A stretch of 64,000 nt of DNA, taken from NCBI RefSeq assembly GCF_017640745.1, contig NZ_JAEPQA010000016.1, positions 47,465 through 111,464 of the forward strand, given 5' to 3'. The position numbers were made by a program, and so were the translations under genes. Every line of letters starts with the position of its first letter. Positions within the stretch are counted from its first letter, which is position 1. A model generated the notes under the pieces. The model was not told where the DNA came from. It made no database searches and saw nothing but the letters and a program-made list of their open reading frames with translations. Shown here one piece after another: positions 1 through 9,864 of the stretch. This DNA comes from Nisaea sp. (GTDB lineage Bacteria; Pseudomonadota; Alphaproteobacteria; Thalassobaculales; Thalassobaculaceae).

Positions 1-1
1 C

Positions 2-784
2 ACCCAGTACTTCCTCTCGACCGCGATCCACGAGGCCGGTCACGGGCTCGGCCTCGACCACATCAATCACACCCCCTCGATCATGTCGACCTTCCTCGAC
101 ACCTCGCTCTCGACCATCACCAGCTACGATATCGAGGTCATCCAGTCGCTCTACGGTGCCGCCGGATCGGGCACCACGACACCCGGCACCGCGGGCACGG
201 AAAATGCCGACAGCCTGTTCGGCAGCTCTGCCGACGACGTGCTGAGCGGCGCCGGCGGCAGCGACACGATTTCGGGCGGCGCCGGCAACGACCTGATCTA
301 CGGCAACAAGGAGACCGACCTGCTGTTCGGCGGCAGCGGCAGCGACACCATTTTCGGCGGGCAGAACAACGGGCCGGTCAGCGGCAGCCCGCTGGCACAG
401 CGCGAAGGCTCCGACACGATCTACGGCGGCGACGGTAACGACATTCTCTACGGCAACCACGGCAGCGACATCATCAACGGCGATGCCGGCGCGGACACGA
501 TCTTCGGCGGCCAGGACGCGGACACGATCTCCGGCGGCGCCGGCTATGACGATCTCTACGGCAATCTCGGCGCCGACAGGTTCAGATACGCCAACAGCAA
601 CGAAGGCTGGGACTATATCCACGGCTACCAGGCCGAGGACGCGATCCAGCTCACCGGCGGCGTTACCGCAACCAGCGTCACGGCCGACAGTTTCGGCGAT
701 ACGGTGATCCGGCTGAGCAGCGGCACGCGGATCGATCTGATCGGCTATTCCGATTCAGCGAGCGTGACTTTCGAGGTCGTGTAG
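2..784 (+). CDS. RTX-type zinc metalloprotease, C-terminal part (5' end outside window)
   Basis: The frame is open from base 2, so the gene starts before the window. The first residues contain HEAGHGLGLDH, the HExxHxxGxxH zinc site of metzincin (matrixin/serralysin) proteases, followed by SIMS, which fits the Met-turn. After a short linker there are several glycine-aspartate nonapeptide RTX repeats (from about base 210 to 580), which in this family bind calcium and fold as a beta-roll after secretion. The last ~65 residues (DRFRYAN onward) resemble the non-repeat C-terminal end of type I secreted proteins. Expected role: extracellular calcium-dependent protease exported by a type I system. 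No ABC exporter, membrane fusion protein or inhibitor gene is next to it. The protease class is well supported; the substrate is unknown. Confidence 0.9.
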   Translation, partial: TQYFLSTAIHEAGHGLGLDHINHTPSIMSTFLDTSLSTITSYDIEVIQSLYGAAGSGTTTPGTAGTENADSLFGSSADDVLSGAGGSDTISGGAGNDLIYGNKETDLLFGGSGSDTIFGGQNNGPVSGSPLAQREGSDTIYGGDGNDILYGNHGSDIINGDAGADTIFGGQDADTISGGAGYDDLYGNLGADRFRYANSNEGWDYIHGYQAEDAIQLTGGVTATSVTADSFGDTVIRLSSGTRIDLIGYSDSASVTFEVV

Positions 785-802
785 CCGGGTACGCGGGCGT
801 GC

Positions 803-3136
803 CTAGGCGACGAACTCGAGCCCCGCGCGCCGGTCGTCGACCTTGACGACCCGCGCCCTGCGGGAGCCAGTCTCGCCGGAGTCGAGCATTATCTCGGCGC
901 CGGCCTTCAGCGTCCTCACGGCCTCTCCCCGAACCCCCGCGCCGGTTTCCGAAAGGTCTTCGATCGTGACCGCAGTGACCGAGCCTTTGACCGAGAGCCG
1001 GCCCTCACTTCCCATCTTCCGGCGCCCCGCGCTGCGTCGGTCGACATCCTCCGTCGAGGTCCGCACCGAGCGGATAATCTCGCTCCGCAGTTCCTTGACC
1101 GAGGCATTGACCTCGTCCGCCACCGAGCGGACGCTGGCGGCGCGCTGCTTCGTGTTTTCCGCTTCAGAGGAAACCTGTTCGATATTGACCGAAACCTCAC
1201 GGGCCGCGGCGGCGGTCTCCTCGACGTTCCGGGCGATCTCGTGGGTTGCCGCCTGCTGCTCTTCCATCGCGGCGGCGATCGCCCCGGCGATTTCGTCGAC
1301 TTCGGTGATCCGGTCGATGATGCCGGAGACGGCGCCGACGGAGTCCCGCGTCGCCTGCTGGACGTTCGCGATCTGAACCGCGATATCCTCGGTCGCCTTC
1401 GCCGTCTGGGTGGCGAGGTTCTTCACTTCCGAGGCAACGACCGCAAAGCCCTTACCGGCCTCGCCCGCCCGTGCGGCCTCGATGGTGGCGTTGAGGGCGA
1501 GCAGATTGGTTTGCGACGCGATATTGCTGATCAGCGTAGCGATCTCGCCGATTTTCTCCGCCGCGGTCGAGAGCGAACTGATGGTCTGCTGCGACTGGCT
1601 TCCAGCCTCGACCGCGTTGTTGGTCGACCGTGTCGCACTCGCGACCTGCGTCGAGATCTCCCGGATCGAGGCGCTCAGCTGCTCGGTCGCGACGGAAACG
1701 GATTCCGCGTTGGCGAGGGCCTGCTGCGCCGCCGCCGCGACACGCTCGGTATTGCCCTGGACCGTGTCGGCGGACTCGGCCATGGTCTCGGCCTCTTCCT
1801 CCATCCGGTGGGTCCTGGCGGAGACCGCGTCCACCGCACGCCCGGCATTGGTCTCGATCTCGTTCGCCATGCCCTGCAGTGCACTGATCCGGCGCTCGGC
1901 GGACGCCTCGCGTTCCGCCGCCTGCTCCCGTTCCGCCTTCTCCTGGGCGTCGAGCGAATTCCTGAAGGCGACGATGGCCGCGCCGAGCGAGATGAATTCG
2001 CGGACCCGCGAGCGCGGGGCCTCGACCGAGCGGTCGCCGCCGGACAGCCGCGTCAGAACAGAGGCCAGCGCGCCGACCGGCTTCACGATCCAGAAATACT
2101 GAACGCTGCAGGCGACGGCGACCATGACGAGGATGCCGAGCGCGGCGATCGTGCTGTTGCGGAACGAACTCTCCACGAAGGCGACGATATTGCCGATGCT
2201 TCTGAGCACCTTCGCCTCGGCCCCCGATGTCAGGCTGGCCTCGAGCCTGCTGATGCTCTGCTCGATCTGCTCGAAATCCTCGGCGAGTTTCCGCCGCCCT
2301 TCGAGGCGCGACGCCTGCAGTTCGAACACCCCCGATCCGTCGGTGACGGCGGAAACGGTATCCGGAATGAATTCATAGTCGCCGGTCGCCGGCAGCTCGT
2401 CGAGCTGCTCGACGATCCGCTCCTCGGTCGTGGCGAAACGGGCGGCTAGGGTCTCGATCTGTTCGGGGTCGGACGCCTCGGCAGCGGCGTTGAGGATGCC
2501 GCCGATATCCCGAACGTTCGACAACAGAGAGAAACTTGCGACCGTGACCGTCGATTGTTCGCCGACCTCCTCGAGGATCTCCAGCAGGGCTTCGGCGTCG
2601 TCGCTGTCGACATCCGAAACCTGTTCCTCGAGTACCGTTGCATTGTCCTCGGAAATAGCCCCAAGCATGCTCTGCAGTTCCGCAACGCCGTCACGTGCCG
2701 CCGTCAAGACGTCGCCGACCTCTTTCGAGGTCGCCGCAATTTCCGCCTTGAGTGCGGCCGCATCGCGGGCAAGCGACAGTGCCGTCTCGAGATCCGCGAA
2801 ACCTTCCTGGTTCAGGAAGGCCCGCGCACCGTCGGCGGTTTCGGACATCTGTGCCAGCAGTGCATCGGAGTCCGAGAGGGGCTGTTCGAGCCGGCGGGCG
2901 AGAATGCCAAGCTCGACGATCTTCCGGGCTGCCGTCTGCTCCGCGATGACCGCGGGAATGTCTTCGTTCGCAGATCGCTCCGCGATCGTCCGGATCCCGG
3001 TCAGGCTGATTCCGCCGACCGCGAGGATCGAGCCGAAGGACACCACGACCAGGATAAAGGACGCGATGATCAGTCCGACCAGCGGAATCCCCATTTTTCC
3101 GACGGCCGGTGACTGTTCGATGGTTTCTGAAGACAT
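803..3136 (-). CDS. Methyl-accepting chemotaxis protein with C-terminal PilZ domain
   Basis: 777 residues. A transmembrane helix at about residues 17-43 and a second near 327-350 enclose a ~280-residue, mostly helical periplasmic sensor. A HAMP segment follows, then the long cytoplasmic MCP coiled coil with the highly conserved hairpin tip ([16 protein letters not shown], about residue 550). Unusually, the C-terminus (about 698-777) looks like a PilZ domain: an RSAGR element fits RxxxR and DLSETG fits DxSxxG, the two c-di-GMP-binding signatures. There is no obvious CheR-docking pentapeptide at the end. It converges with the RTX protease gene 18 bases away and no che genes are nearby, so it would feed a chemosensory array encoded elsewhere. 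Ligand unknown. Confidence 0.93.
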   Translation of the reverse strand: MSSETIEQSPAVGKMGIPLVGLIIASFILVVVSFGSILAVGGISLTGIRTIAERSANEDIPAVIAEQTAARKIVELGILARRLEQPLSDSDALLAQMSETADGARAFLNQEGFADLETALSLARDAAALKAEIAATSKEVGDVLTAARDGVAELQSMLGAISEDNATVLEEQVSDVDSDDAEALLEILEEVGEQSTVTVASFSLLSNVRDIGGILNAAAEASDPEQIETLAARFATTEERIVEQLDELPATGDYEFIPDTVSAVTDGSGVFELQASRLEGRRKLAEDFEQIEQSISRLEASLTSGAEAKVLRSIGNIVAFVESSFRNSTIAALGILVMVAVACSVQYFWIVKPVGALASVLTRLSGGDRSVEAPRSRVREFISLGAAIVAFRNSLDAQEKAEREQAAEREASAERRISALQGMANEIETNAGRAVDAVSARTHRMEEEAETMAESADTVQGNTERVAAAAQQALANAESVSVATEQLSASIREISTQVASATRSTNNAVEAGSQSQQTISSLSTAAEKIGEIATLISNIASQTNLLALNATIEAARAGEAGKGFAVVASEVKNLATQTAKATEDIAVQIANVQQATRDSVGAVSGIIDRITEVDEIAGAIAAAMEEQQAATHEIARNVEETAAAAREVSVNIEQVSSEAENTKQRAASVRSVADEVNASVKELRSEIIRSVRTSTEDVDRRSAGRRKMGSEGRLSVKGSVTAVTIEDLSETGAGVRGEAVRTLKAGAEIMLDSGETGSRRARVVKVDDRRAGLEFVA

Positions 3137-3166
3137 TCCCGCTTACCCCAATAAAAGCCCAGTCGC

Positions 3167-4006
3167 TTACTTCACGCGCAGCGTGATTTCCTTCGAAACG
3201 CTGTGCTTTTCGCCGTCGATATCGTTGAAGGCGGCGATGGCCATCATGACGTCGCCAGACGCCGGGATGACCGCATCGTCAGCGTGGCCTGTGTCGAGTT
3301 TCCGCGCCATTTCGAGCGTCCACATACCGTTGCTCCAGACGCCTTTCGCCTTGACGTCGGCGATGCTGCCCTTCGCTTCCTTGTTGACCTCGTAGCTCGG
3401 CATCACGTCGCCGACCTTCTCCTTGTGCTTCTGCGCCTTGTAGAGCTTGTCGCCCTCGTCGCTCGGACGGCTGAGATAGATCTCGCCACCGGCCTCGGTC
3501 TTGAACTTCTTGGCCTTCTTCGTTTCTTCCGTTGAGGTCACATGGCTCTTGTCATGAGCGAGGCCCGCCTCGTTGGAACGAAAGGCCTTCCAGTGCCAGA
3601 CGTCCGTCGTCATCACATTGCCGCCGACATGGTTCGCGGCGAAATCACCGCTGATCGGAAAGGCGAACGCGAGGCGGTCTTCCAATTGCCGGCTTCGCTT
3701 GTACTTTCCGCTGGCCTCATCCCATTCGTAAGGCTTGTGGTTGCTGGACTCGGTCGCATCGGCCCACTGGGCGAGGAAATAGATCATATCGCCGACAACA
3801 GCGGCTTTGACGGTGACCTTGTCGACCCCGCCCTCGCCGGTCAGGGCGATTTCGGTGCCCGAGACGCCGGACCAATCGTCGGCCTTGCCGTCCAGAGCAG
3901 GGGCAGATGCGAGTTTACCGGTTTCGATGACGGTTTCCGCATCCGCCGCAATCGCGAAGGTGCTGAACAAGAGGCTTGCTCCAAAGGCAGAGAAGACTTT
4001 CCTCAT
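3167..4006 (-). CDS. Periplasmic ethylbenzene dehydrogenase-like haem-binding protein
   Basis: 279 residues from the ATG at 4006, chosen because it gives a clean signal peptide (MRKVFSAFGASLLFSTFAIA, cleavage near ADA) and has an AAGGAA ribosome site; longer upstream frames add unlikely sequence. The mature part resembles the EB_dh family (gamma-subunit-like b-haem binding domain of dimethylsulfide/ethylbenzene dehydrogenases): an N-terminal DGKADDW motif, a YFLAQWAD strand, and DVWHWKAFRSNEAG in the middle. In this family a Met and a Lys or His coordinate haem b. It stands alone, without the molybdopterin and Fe-S subunits, 30 bases downstream of the chemoreceptor gene on the same strand. 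It could be an electron carrier or sensor protein; the partner is unknown. Confidence 0.75.
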   Translation of the reverse strand: MRKVFSAFGASLLFSTFAIAADAETVIETGKLASAPALDGKADDWSGVSGTEIALTGEGGVDKVTVKAAVVGDMIYFLAQWADATESSNHKPYEWDEASGKYKRSRQLEDRLAFAFPISGDFAANHVGGNVMTTDVWHWKAFRSNEAGLAHDKSHVTSTEETKKAKKFKTEAGGEIYLSRPSDEGDKLYKAQKHKEKVGDVMPSYEVNKEAKGSIADVKAKGVWSNGMWTLEMARKLDTGHADDAVIPASGDVMMAIAAFNDIDGEKHSVSKEITLRVK

Positions 4007-4262
4007 AAGCTGGCGTTCCTTTTCGAAGAGAGTTGAGTCTAATTTTCGATAAATTCGCGACGGAAGGTAGGAGTCCCCGATTAACATCGGGTTAATAGCG
4101 AATGGCGATTTCCGTTAGCGTCGAGAAAGGCCCGTGCCGGCGCTGCCGGGAAAAACCAAGAATTGCGGGAAACCGGTTTGTCAGAGCCATTTTTCCTTTG
4201 CCGGGCGCGGCGCCGCGCGTTAGGAGATGCCGCGCGCGAATTTCCGAAAAGATTGATCTGTC

Positions 4263-6038
4263 ATGCATCGCTATCGCAGCCATACCTGTAACGATCTCCG
4301 CCAAGACCATGTCGGCGAAACCGTCCGCCTGTCCGGCTGGATCCACCGCCGCCGCGACCACGGCCAGCTGGTCTTCATCGACCTGCGCGACCATTACGGC
4401 CTGACCCAGTGCGTGGTCGATATCGAGGACGAGACCTTCAAGACCGTCGAGAAGCTCCGCGTCGAGAGCGTTGTGACGATCACCGGGCGCGTCGTGAAGC
4501 GGACCGACGAGACGGTCAACGAGAAGCTGCCGACCGGTCATATCGAGCTGCGCATCGACGAAATCGAGGTCCAGTCCGAGGCCGAGGTGCTGCCGCTGCA
4601 GGTCAACGCCGACGAAGATGCCGGCGAGGAAACCCGCCTGCGCTACCGCTTCCTGGATCTCCGCCGCGAGCGCATCCACAACAACATCATGCTGCGCAGC
4701 CAGGTCATTTCCTCGATCCGCCGCCGCATGGTCGAGCAGGGCTTCTTCGAGTTCCAGACGCCGATCCTGACCGCCTCCTCGCCGGAAGGCGCGCGCGACT
4801 TCCTGGTGCCGGCGCGCCAGCATCCGGGCAAGTTCTACGCCCTGCCGCAGGCGCCGCAGCAGTTCAAGCAGCTGATCATGGTCTCCGGCTTCGACCGCTA
4901 TTTCCAGATCGCGCCCTGCTTCCGCGACGAGGACAGCCGCGCCGACCGCTCTCCGGGCGAGTTCTACCAGCTCGATGTCGAGATGAGCTTCGTCGAGCAG
5001 GAAGACGTCTTCAAGGCGATCGAGCCGGTCATGGCCGGCGTGTTCGAGGAATTCTCCGACTGGAAGGTGCCGGGCCCGTTCCCGCGCATTCCGTTCAAGG
5101 AGTCGATGCTCAAATACGGTAACGACAAGCCGGACCTGCGCATCCCGATCGAGATCTCGGACGTCACCGAGATCTTCCGCGACAGCGATTTCGCCGTCTT
5201 CGCGAAGGTCGTCGCCGGCGGCGGCGTGGTCCGTGCGGTGCCGGGTCCGAAATGCGGCAGCCGGGCGATCTGCGACCGGATGAATTCCTGGGCCCAGGGC
5301 GAAGGCGCGCCGGGCATGGGCTACATCATCTTCGGCGACGGCGAAGCACGCGGCCCGATCGCGAACCGGCTCACGCCGGAGAAGATCGCCGCCCTGAAGG
5401 AACAGACCGGCATGGGAGACGGCGACGCCATCTTCTTCTCCGCCGGCAAGGAAGGCGAAGCCGCCAAGCTCGCCGGTAATGCCCGCGTGAAGCTCGGCAA
5501 CGATCTCGACATCGTCGAGAAGGACACTTTCCGGCTCTGCTGGATCGTTGACTACCCGATGTACGAGCTGGACGAGGCGACCGGCAAGATCGACTTCTCG
5601 CACAACCCGTTCTCCATGCCGCAGGGCGGCCTCGCGGCGCTGGAGAACGAGAACCCGCTCGATATCCTCGCCTATCAGTACGACATCGTCTGCAACGGCA
5701 TCGAGCTCAGCTCGGGCGCGATCCGGAACCATCTGCCGGAGGTCATGTACAAGGCCTTCGCGATCGCCGGATACTCGGCCGAGGTGCTGGAAGACAAGTT
5801 CCGCGGCATGCTGAACGCCTTCAAGTACGGCGCCCCGCCGCACGGCGGCATCGCCCCTGGCATCGATCGTATCGTCATGATGCTGGCGAACGAACCGAAC
5901 ATCCGCGAGGTCATCCTCTTCCCGCTGAACCAGCGGGCCGAGGACCTGATGATGGGCGCGCCGAGCGAGGCGACGCCGGAACATCTGAAGGAGCTCAATA
6001 TCCGCCTCGCGCTGCCGCCGAAACCGGCCGCCGGATAA
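4263..6038 (+). CDS. aspS: Aspartyl-tRNA synthetase (probably non-discriminating, Asp/Asn)
   Basis: 591 residues, full length for bacterial AspRS. It charges tRNA-Asp with aspartate in the cytoplasm. The N-terminal OB-fold anticodon domain (about 1-110) is followed by the class II core: motif 2 around residues 216-240 ([18 protein letters not shown]), the bacterial GAD insertion, and motif 3 near the end ([13 protein letters not shown]). The loop RRRDHG carries His33 where the E. coli enzyme has Leu; a His at the equivalent position is associated with non-discriminating enzymes that also charge tRNA-Asn for GatCAB. The following glycosyltransferase gene starts 6 bases after the stop, so the two may be cotranscribed. 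Confidence 0.97.
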   Translation: MHRYRSHTCNDLRQDHVGETVRLSGWIHRRRDHGQLVFIDLRDHYGLTQCVVDIEDETFKTVEKLRVESVVTITGRVVKRTDETVNEKLPTGHIELRIDEIEVQSEAEVLPLQVNADEDAGEETRLRYRFLDLRRERIHNNIMLRSQVISSIRRRMVEQGFFEFQTPILTASSPEGARDFLVPARQHPGKFYALPQAPQQFKQLIMVSGFDRYFQIAPCFRDEDSRADRSPGEFYQLDVEMSFVEQEDVFKAIEPVMAGVFEEFSDWKVPGPFPRIPFKESMLKYGNDKPDLRIPIEISDVTEIFRDSDFAVFAKVVAGGGVVRAVPGPKCGSRAICDRMNSWAQGEGAPGMGYIIFGDGEARGPIANRLTPEKIAALKEQTGMGDGDAIFFSAGKEGEAAKLAGNARVKLGNDLDIVEKDTFRLCWIVDYPMYELDEATGKIDFSHNPFSMPQGGLAALENENPLDILAYQYDIVCNGIELSSGAIRNHLPEVMYKAFAIAGYSAEVLEDKFRGMLNAFKYGAPPHGGIAPGIDRIVMMLANEPNIREVILFPLNQRAEDLMMGAPSEATPEHLKELNIRLALPPKPAAG

Positions 6039-6044
6039 GATCCG

Positions 6045-8732
6045 ATGCTCGGTGCCGCCGAAGCCTTCCGACAGGCGCAGGCGGCGCTCGCCGACGGGCG
6101 GGCCGAAGATGCGGCCGAGCTGTTCCGGCATGTCGCGCGCACGGCGAGAGACGATGCGTCCGCGCTCATCCATCTCGGCCAGATCGAAGCCCGCAGGGGT
6201 CTCCCGGATGCGGCGAGGAAGGCCTGGCGGCGGGCCCTGCTGCGCCAGCCAGCGAACCCGACCGCGCTGGCCTTTTACGCGGATCTGGAAGGCGCCGCAG
6301 GCCCATCCCTCAAGGCGGCACGGCACTATGAGCGCCTGCGCATCCTCCTGCCCTACCATCCCGGAACGGCCGAACTGCTCGGCTGGATCTATGCCGAAGC
6401 CAAGCAGCCGGGCAAAAGCCTTCGGCGCTATGGCGAGGCCGCGCGTCTCGATGGCCTGAACCCGGCGGCACATGCCCGCTATGCCGCTGCGCTGCACGGT
6501 GCCGGCCGGCTCTCCGAATCCATCCACGCCTTCCGCCGCGAGGCGCTGCTGCGGCCGGAAGCGGCGGATGCCTGGTTCAATCTCTCCGTGGTCGAGCCCG
6601 CGCTCGGCGCCCGCGAGGAAGGCCTCGCCCATCTCGCCCGCAGCCTCGCCATCCGCCCGCTGAACGGCCCCGCACTGGCCCGTCAGGCGCAACTCCGCCG
6701 CCGTCTCGGCAAGCCCGGTGCGGAAATCAGCACGCGGAGGTCGCAGATCGTAGATCCGAAGGCGGCGCGGGCCCTTGTCGTCGCGGCGCGCACCGGCGAC
6801 GCGGCGGCCGCCACCCGCTGGTGGTGTGTCAGCCGCAAAGGCCTTGAGCCCGCGATGCTCTACATGCGGGCCTTGCTTGCCGCCGGACGGCCGGAGCGGG
6901 CACTGCAGGTGCTGGATGAAATAAATGCCGACGCGACACCGCCGGACGAGCTTCTCCTGCTCGCGGCCGAGGCACATCGGCGCTGTGGTTCAGACGGCGC
7001 CGCGCTGCCGAAAACACAGTATCAGGAATGGCTGGAGAAATCCGCTGCCCTCGGCAAGGCGCGCGCGCCGGTGAACGCTCTCGCCAGCGGCAACCCGCTC
7101 TTTTCAGTGCTCCTGCCGGTCTACAACCCGGCACCGGACCATCTCCGCGAGGCCATCGCTTCCGTTCGGGAGCAGACGTTCGAGGACTGGGAACTCTGCA
7201 TCGCCGACGACGCCTCGACCGATACGGAAGTCGTCCGGGTCCTCGAAGAGGCGGCCGCGCAGGATCCCCGCGTGAAACTGGTCCTGCGCCCCGAAAACGG
7301 ACATATCTCCGCCGCGTCCAACTCGGCGCTCGGGATCGCTTGCGGAACTTTCGTCGGGCTGCTCGACCATGACGATCGCCTGGCTCCGGACGCGCTGGCG
7401 GAAATGGCCCGGGCACTGACAGAGCATCCCGAGCTCGATCTCGTCTATTCGGACGAGGACAAGATCGACGATCGGGGCACCCGCTTCTCTCCCCATTTCA
7501 AACCGGTCTGGGACCCGGATCTCTCGCTGATTTCCAATTACATCTGCCATTTCAGCGTGATCCGCCGGTCGCTGGCGGAGGAGGTCGGCGGCTTCCGTCT
7601 CGGCCTCGAAGGCAGCCAGGACCACGATCTGGTGCAACGGGTGGCGGAACTGACCGTGCCGGAGAGGATCGGTCATGTCCCGCGCATTCTCTATCACTGG
7701 CGGGCGACAGCGACTTCCACCGCCGCCTCTGTCGAGACCAAGCCCTATGCGATCGCCGCCACCGGCCGGGTCATCCGCGATGCTCTGGAACGGCGGGGTT
7801 CCGACGCGCGCGCCGAGCTCAGAGGCGGCCGCTGGCGCCTCGTCCGTCCCCTGCCCGCCGATGGCCGCGTCTCCGTCGTCATCCCGACAAAGAACCGGCT
7901 CGCCCTGCTCCGCACCTGCATCGACGGGCTGCTCGATCAGACCGACCACCCGAATCTGGAGATCCGCATCGTCGACAACGGCAGCGACGACGGTGCCACC
8001 CTGCGCTATCTCGACGGGCTGGCGCGCCGGACCAATGTCACCGTGCTGAAGGATGCGGGCCCGTTCAACTTCTCCCGGCTCTGCAATCTCGGAGCTGCCG
8101 GTGCAACAGGCACCTATCTCTGCTTCCTCAACAACGATATCGAGCCGGCCAATCCGGACTGGCTGAAGGAGATGATCGGGGAGGCGGCGCGTCCCGGGAT
8201 CGGACTTGTCGGCGCCAAGCTTCTCTATCCCGACCGGAGCGTGCAGCATGCGGGGATCGCCCTCGCCGGCGCCCATGTCGCGCGGCACACCAACCTGAAG
8301 ATCGCGGAGAATGACGGCGGCTACTGGGGCCGTGCCATGCAGGCGCAGAACCTCTCCGCGGTGACCGGCGCCTGTATTGTCCTGCGCCGCGATGTTTTCG
8401 AGGAAATCGGCGGGTTCGACGAGGCGCTGGCAGTCGATTTCGGCGATATCGATCTCTGCCTGCGCATCCGCCGGGCCGGATACCGGGTGCTCTGGACCCC
8501 GCATGCGGTGCTGGTGCATCACGAATCCGCCTCTCGGGGAACCGTGATCACGCCGGAGAAGGCCGTGCTCTACGACCGGGAGCGCGCCTTCATGGTGAAG
8601 CGCTGGGGTGACCTGCTGGAAGACGACCCGGCCTACAATCCGAACCTCTCGATCACGCCGGAACGGCCCGCCTTCGCGCTGCCGGAAGAACCGCGCGAGA
8701 TCAAGACAGGAGTCCGTCTCGGGACTATCTGA
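6045..8732 (+). CDS. TPR protein with two GT2 glycosyltransferase domains
   Basis: 895 residues. About residues 1-330 are helical TPR-like repeats (repeated A/L/G pattern, for example HYERLRILLPYHPGTAELL). A first GT-A fold starts near residue 352 (FSVLLPVYNP, then IADDASTD and the metal-binding LLDHDD). A second starts near residue 608 (VSVVIPTKNR, then IVDNGSDD and CFLNNDIEP). Such tandem GT2 proteins usually build polysaccharide or O-antigen chains with alternating linkages, on the cytoplasmic side of the membrane. It begins 6 bases after aspS and its end overlaps the convergent M23 peptidase by 8 bases. The dTDP-rhamnose genes lie just beyond, which suggests rhamnose could be a substrate; this is inference. 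Confidence 0.9.
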   Translation: MLGAAEAFRQAQAALADGRAEDAAELFRHVARTARDDASALIHLGQIEARRGLPDAARKAWRRALLRQPANPTALAFYADLEGAAGPSLKAARHYERLRILLPYHPGTAELLGWIYAEAKQPGKSLRRYGEAARLDGLNPAAHARYAAALHGAGRLSESIHAFRREALLRPEAADAWFNLSVVEPALGAREEGLAHLARSLAIRPLNGPALARQAQLRRRLGKPGAEISTRRSQIVDPKAARALVVAARTGDAAAATRWWCVSRKGLEPAMLYMRALLAAGRPERALQVLDEINADATPPDELLLLAAEAHRRCGSDGAALPKTQYQEWLEKSAALGKARAPVNALASGNPLFSVLLPVYNPAPDHLREAIASVREQTFEDWELCIADDASTDTEVVRVLEEAAAQDPRVKLVLRPENGHISAASNSALGIACGTFVGLLDHDDRLAPDALAEMARALTEHPELDLVYSDEDKIDDRGTRFSPHFKPVWDPDLSLISNYICHFSVIRRSLAEEVGGFRLGLEGSQDHDLVQRVAELTVPERIGHVPRILYHWRATATSTAASVETKPYAIAATGRVIRDALERRGSDARAELRGGRWRLVRPLPADGRVSVVIPTKNRLALLRTCIDGLLDQTDHPNLEIRIVDNGSDDGATLRYLDGLARRTNVTVLKDAGPFNFSRLCNLGAAGATGTYLCFLNNDIEPANPDWLKEMIGEAARPGIGLVGAKLLYPDRSVQHAGIALAGAHVARHTNLKIAENDGGYWGRAMQAQNLSAVTGACIVLRRDVFEEIGGFDEALAVDFGDIDLCLRIRRAGYRVLWTPHAVLVHHESASRGTVITPEKAVLYDRERAFMVKRWGDLLEDDPAYNPNLSITPERPAFALPEEPREIKTGVRLGTI

Positions 8733-9843
8733 GGGTAGTCGTGAAGCTTTGCTCGAACTGCCGCTGGCCGGGCCCGTCCGGCCGCGTGACCTTTACCGTA
8801 CCGACATAGGTTCCCGGCGCCCAACTGCCCCGGACCTTGCGTCCGATCGCCCGGTAGAGCCAGTTGCGGTTCCGGTCGAGAGTCTCGGATTTGTCCGCGA
8901 TCTTCTCGCCATCTGGGCCGACCAGCTTCACCTCAAGCCGGTCTCCCGCTCGCGTCCCGTAGAGCTCCGTCCAGAACACCAGGGCCGGACTGTCCGCCGA
9001 GGGCGCCCAGCCGCCCAGCTTTCCGGATTTGGCCTCTGCGGCGTCTGGCACGCGGTCGGCAAAACCGGCATTGGGGGCGAAAGGCGAATAATAGGCGAGC
9101 TGGCGCAGGACCGGTTTGTCCCATAGCGGTGCCTTGCCGAGACCGCAGCTTTCCCCTGCCCCGTCGATCCCGGCGAAGGGGTCGATCACGGCATTGTCCT
9201 TGTTCACCGTGATGTGGATATGCGGGAACTGCGTCGCTCCGGAAAGACCGACGCTGCCGAGCCGGTCGCCGGCGACGACGGTATCGCCCGCCTTTACCGC
9301 GACGCTGCCTTTCTTCAGGTGGCAATACTGGGTAGCCCAACCGCCACCATGATCGATGCGGACGCCGTTGCCGCAGTCCTTGCCGTTCAGATCGTCCCGG
9401 CTTGCGCCGCGGTTGAACACGTCCGCCATTCCGTCGCGCACGCCCACGACGCTGCCGGAGGCAGCCGCCAGAACCGGCACATTCTCTTCGAGCAGTCCAG
9501 CATGGGCGATGGCGATATCGGTGCCCTTGTGGCCGTCATATCCCATATCGCCGCAGGCATAGTCGCGGAAGTCCTTGCCCGGGTCCCGGTCGACATAGTT
9601 CACGATCCAGCAGTCCTTGCCCGGCTGGCAGGCAATCGGCAGAGACAGGGGCAAGGGCGACGGCTCGAGACCGCCAAGATCGAGAGGGGCCGGCGCCGTG
9701 GCTTGAGCGACCGTTAGTGTCTGTGCCGCAGCTTGCGTCGGCGCAGGACCGTCATGTGGTCCGAGCGTATCGACAATCAGCCAGGAAAAGCCCCCGCCGA
9801 TGAGAAAGACGAAAGCGACATAGAGTACGATCAGGCGGCCCAA
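8725..9843 (-). CDS. M23-family zinc endopeptidase, membrane anchored
   Basis: 372 residues from a TTG start at 9843 with a GGAG site six bases before it. An N-terminal hydrophobic helix (residues 3-24) acts as signal anchor. The M23 (lysostaphin-type) domain contains HKGTD (His105, Asp109) and HIHI (His208, His210), the zinc ligands, plus His175. This family cleaves peptide cross-links in peptidoglycan. The ~140 C-terminal residues form an extra beta-rich domain with a possible sugar or protein binding role. The gene lies 22 bases downstream of rfbA on the same strand and could be the last gene of the rhamnose operon. It overlaps the convergent glycosyltransferase gene by 8 bases. Confidence 0.88.
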   Translation of the reverse strand: MGRLIVLYVAFVFLIGGGFSWLIVDTLGPHDGPAPTQAAAQTLTVAQATAPAPLDLGGLEPSPLPLSLPIACQPGKDCWIVNYVDRDPGKDFRDYACGDMGYDGHKGTDIAIAHAGLLEENVPVLAAASGSVVGVRDGMADVFNRGASRDDLNGKDCGNGVRIDHGGGWATQYCHLKKGSVAVKAGDTVVAGDRLGSVGLSGATQFPHIHITVNKDNAVIDPFAGIDGAGESCGLGKAPLWDKPVLRQLAYYSPFAPNAGFADRVPDAAEAKSGKLGGWAPSADSPALVFWTELYGTRAGDRLEVKLVGPDGEKIADKSETLDRNRNWLYRAIGRKVRGSWAPGTYVGTVKVTRPDGPGQRQFEQSFTTTLR

Positions 9844-9864
9844 TGCAGGCTCCGTTCCGGTGCG

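Noticed and set aside
4092..6977. A 961-codon open frame on the strand opposite aspS
   Set aside because: It is the mirror of a high-GC coding gene; composition is Arg/Glu/Leu-biased with no domain, while aspS on the other strand is unmistakable.
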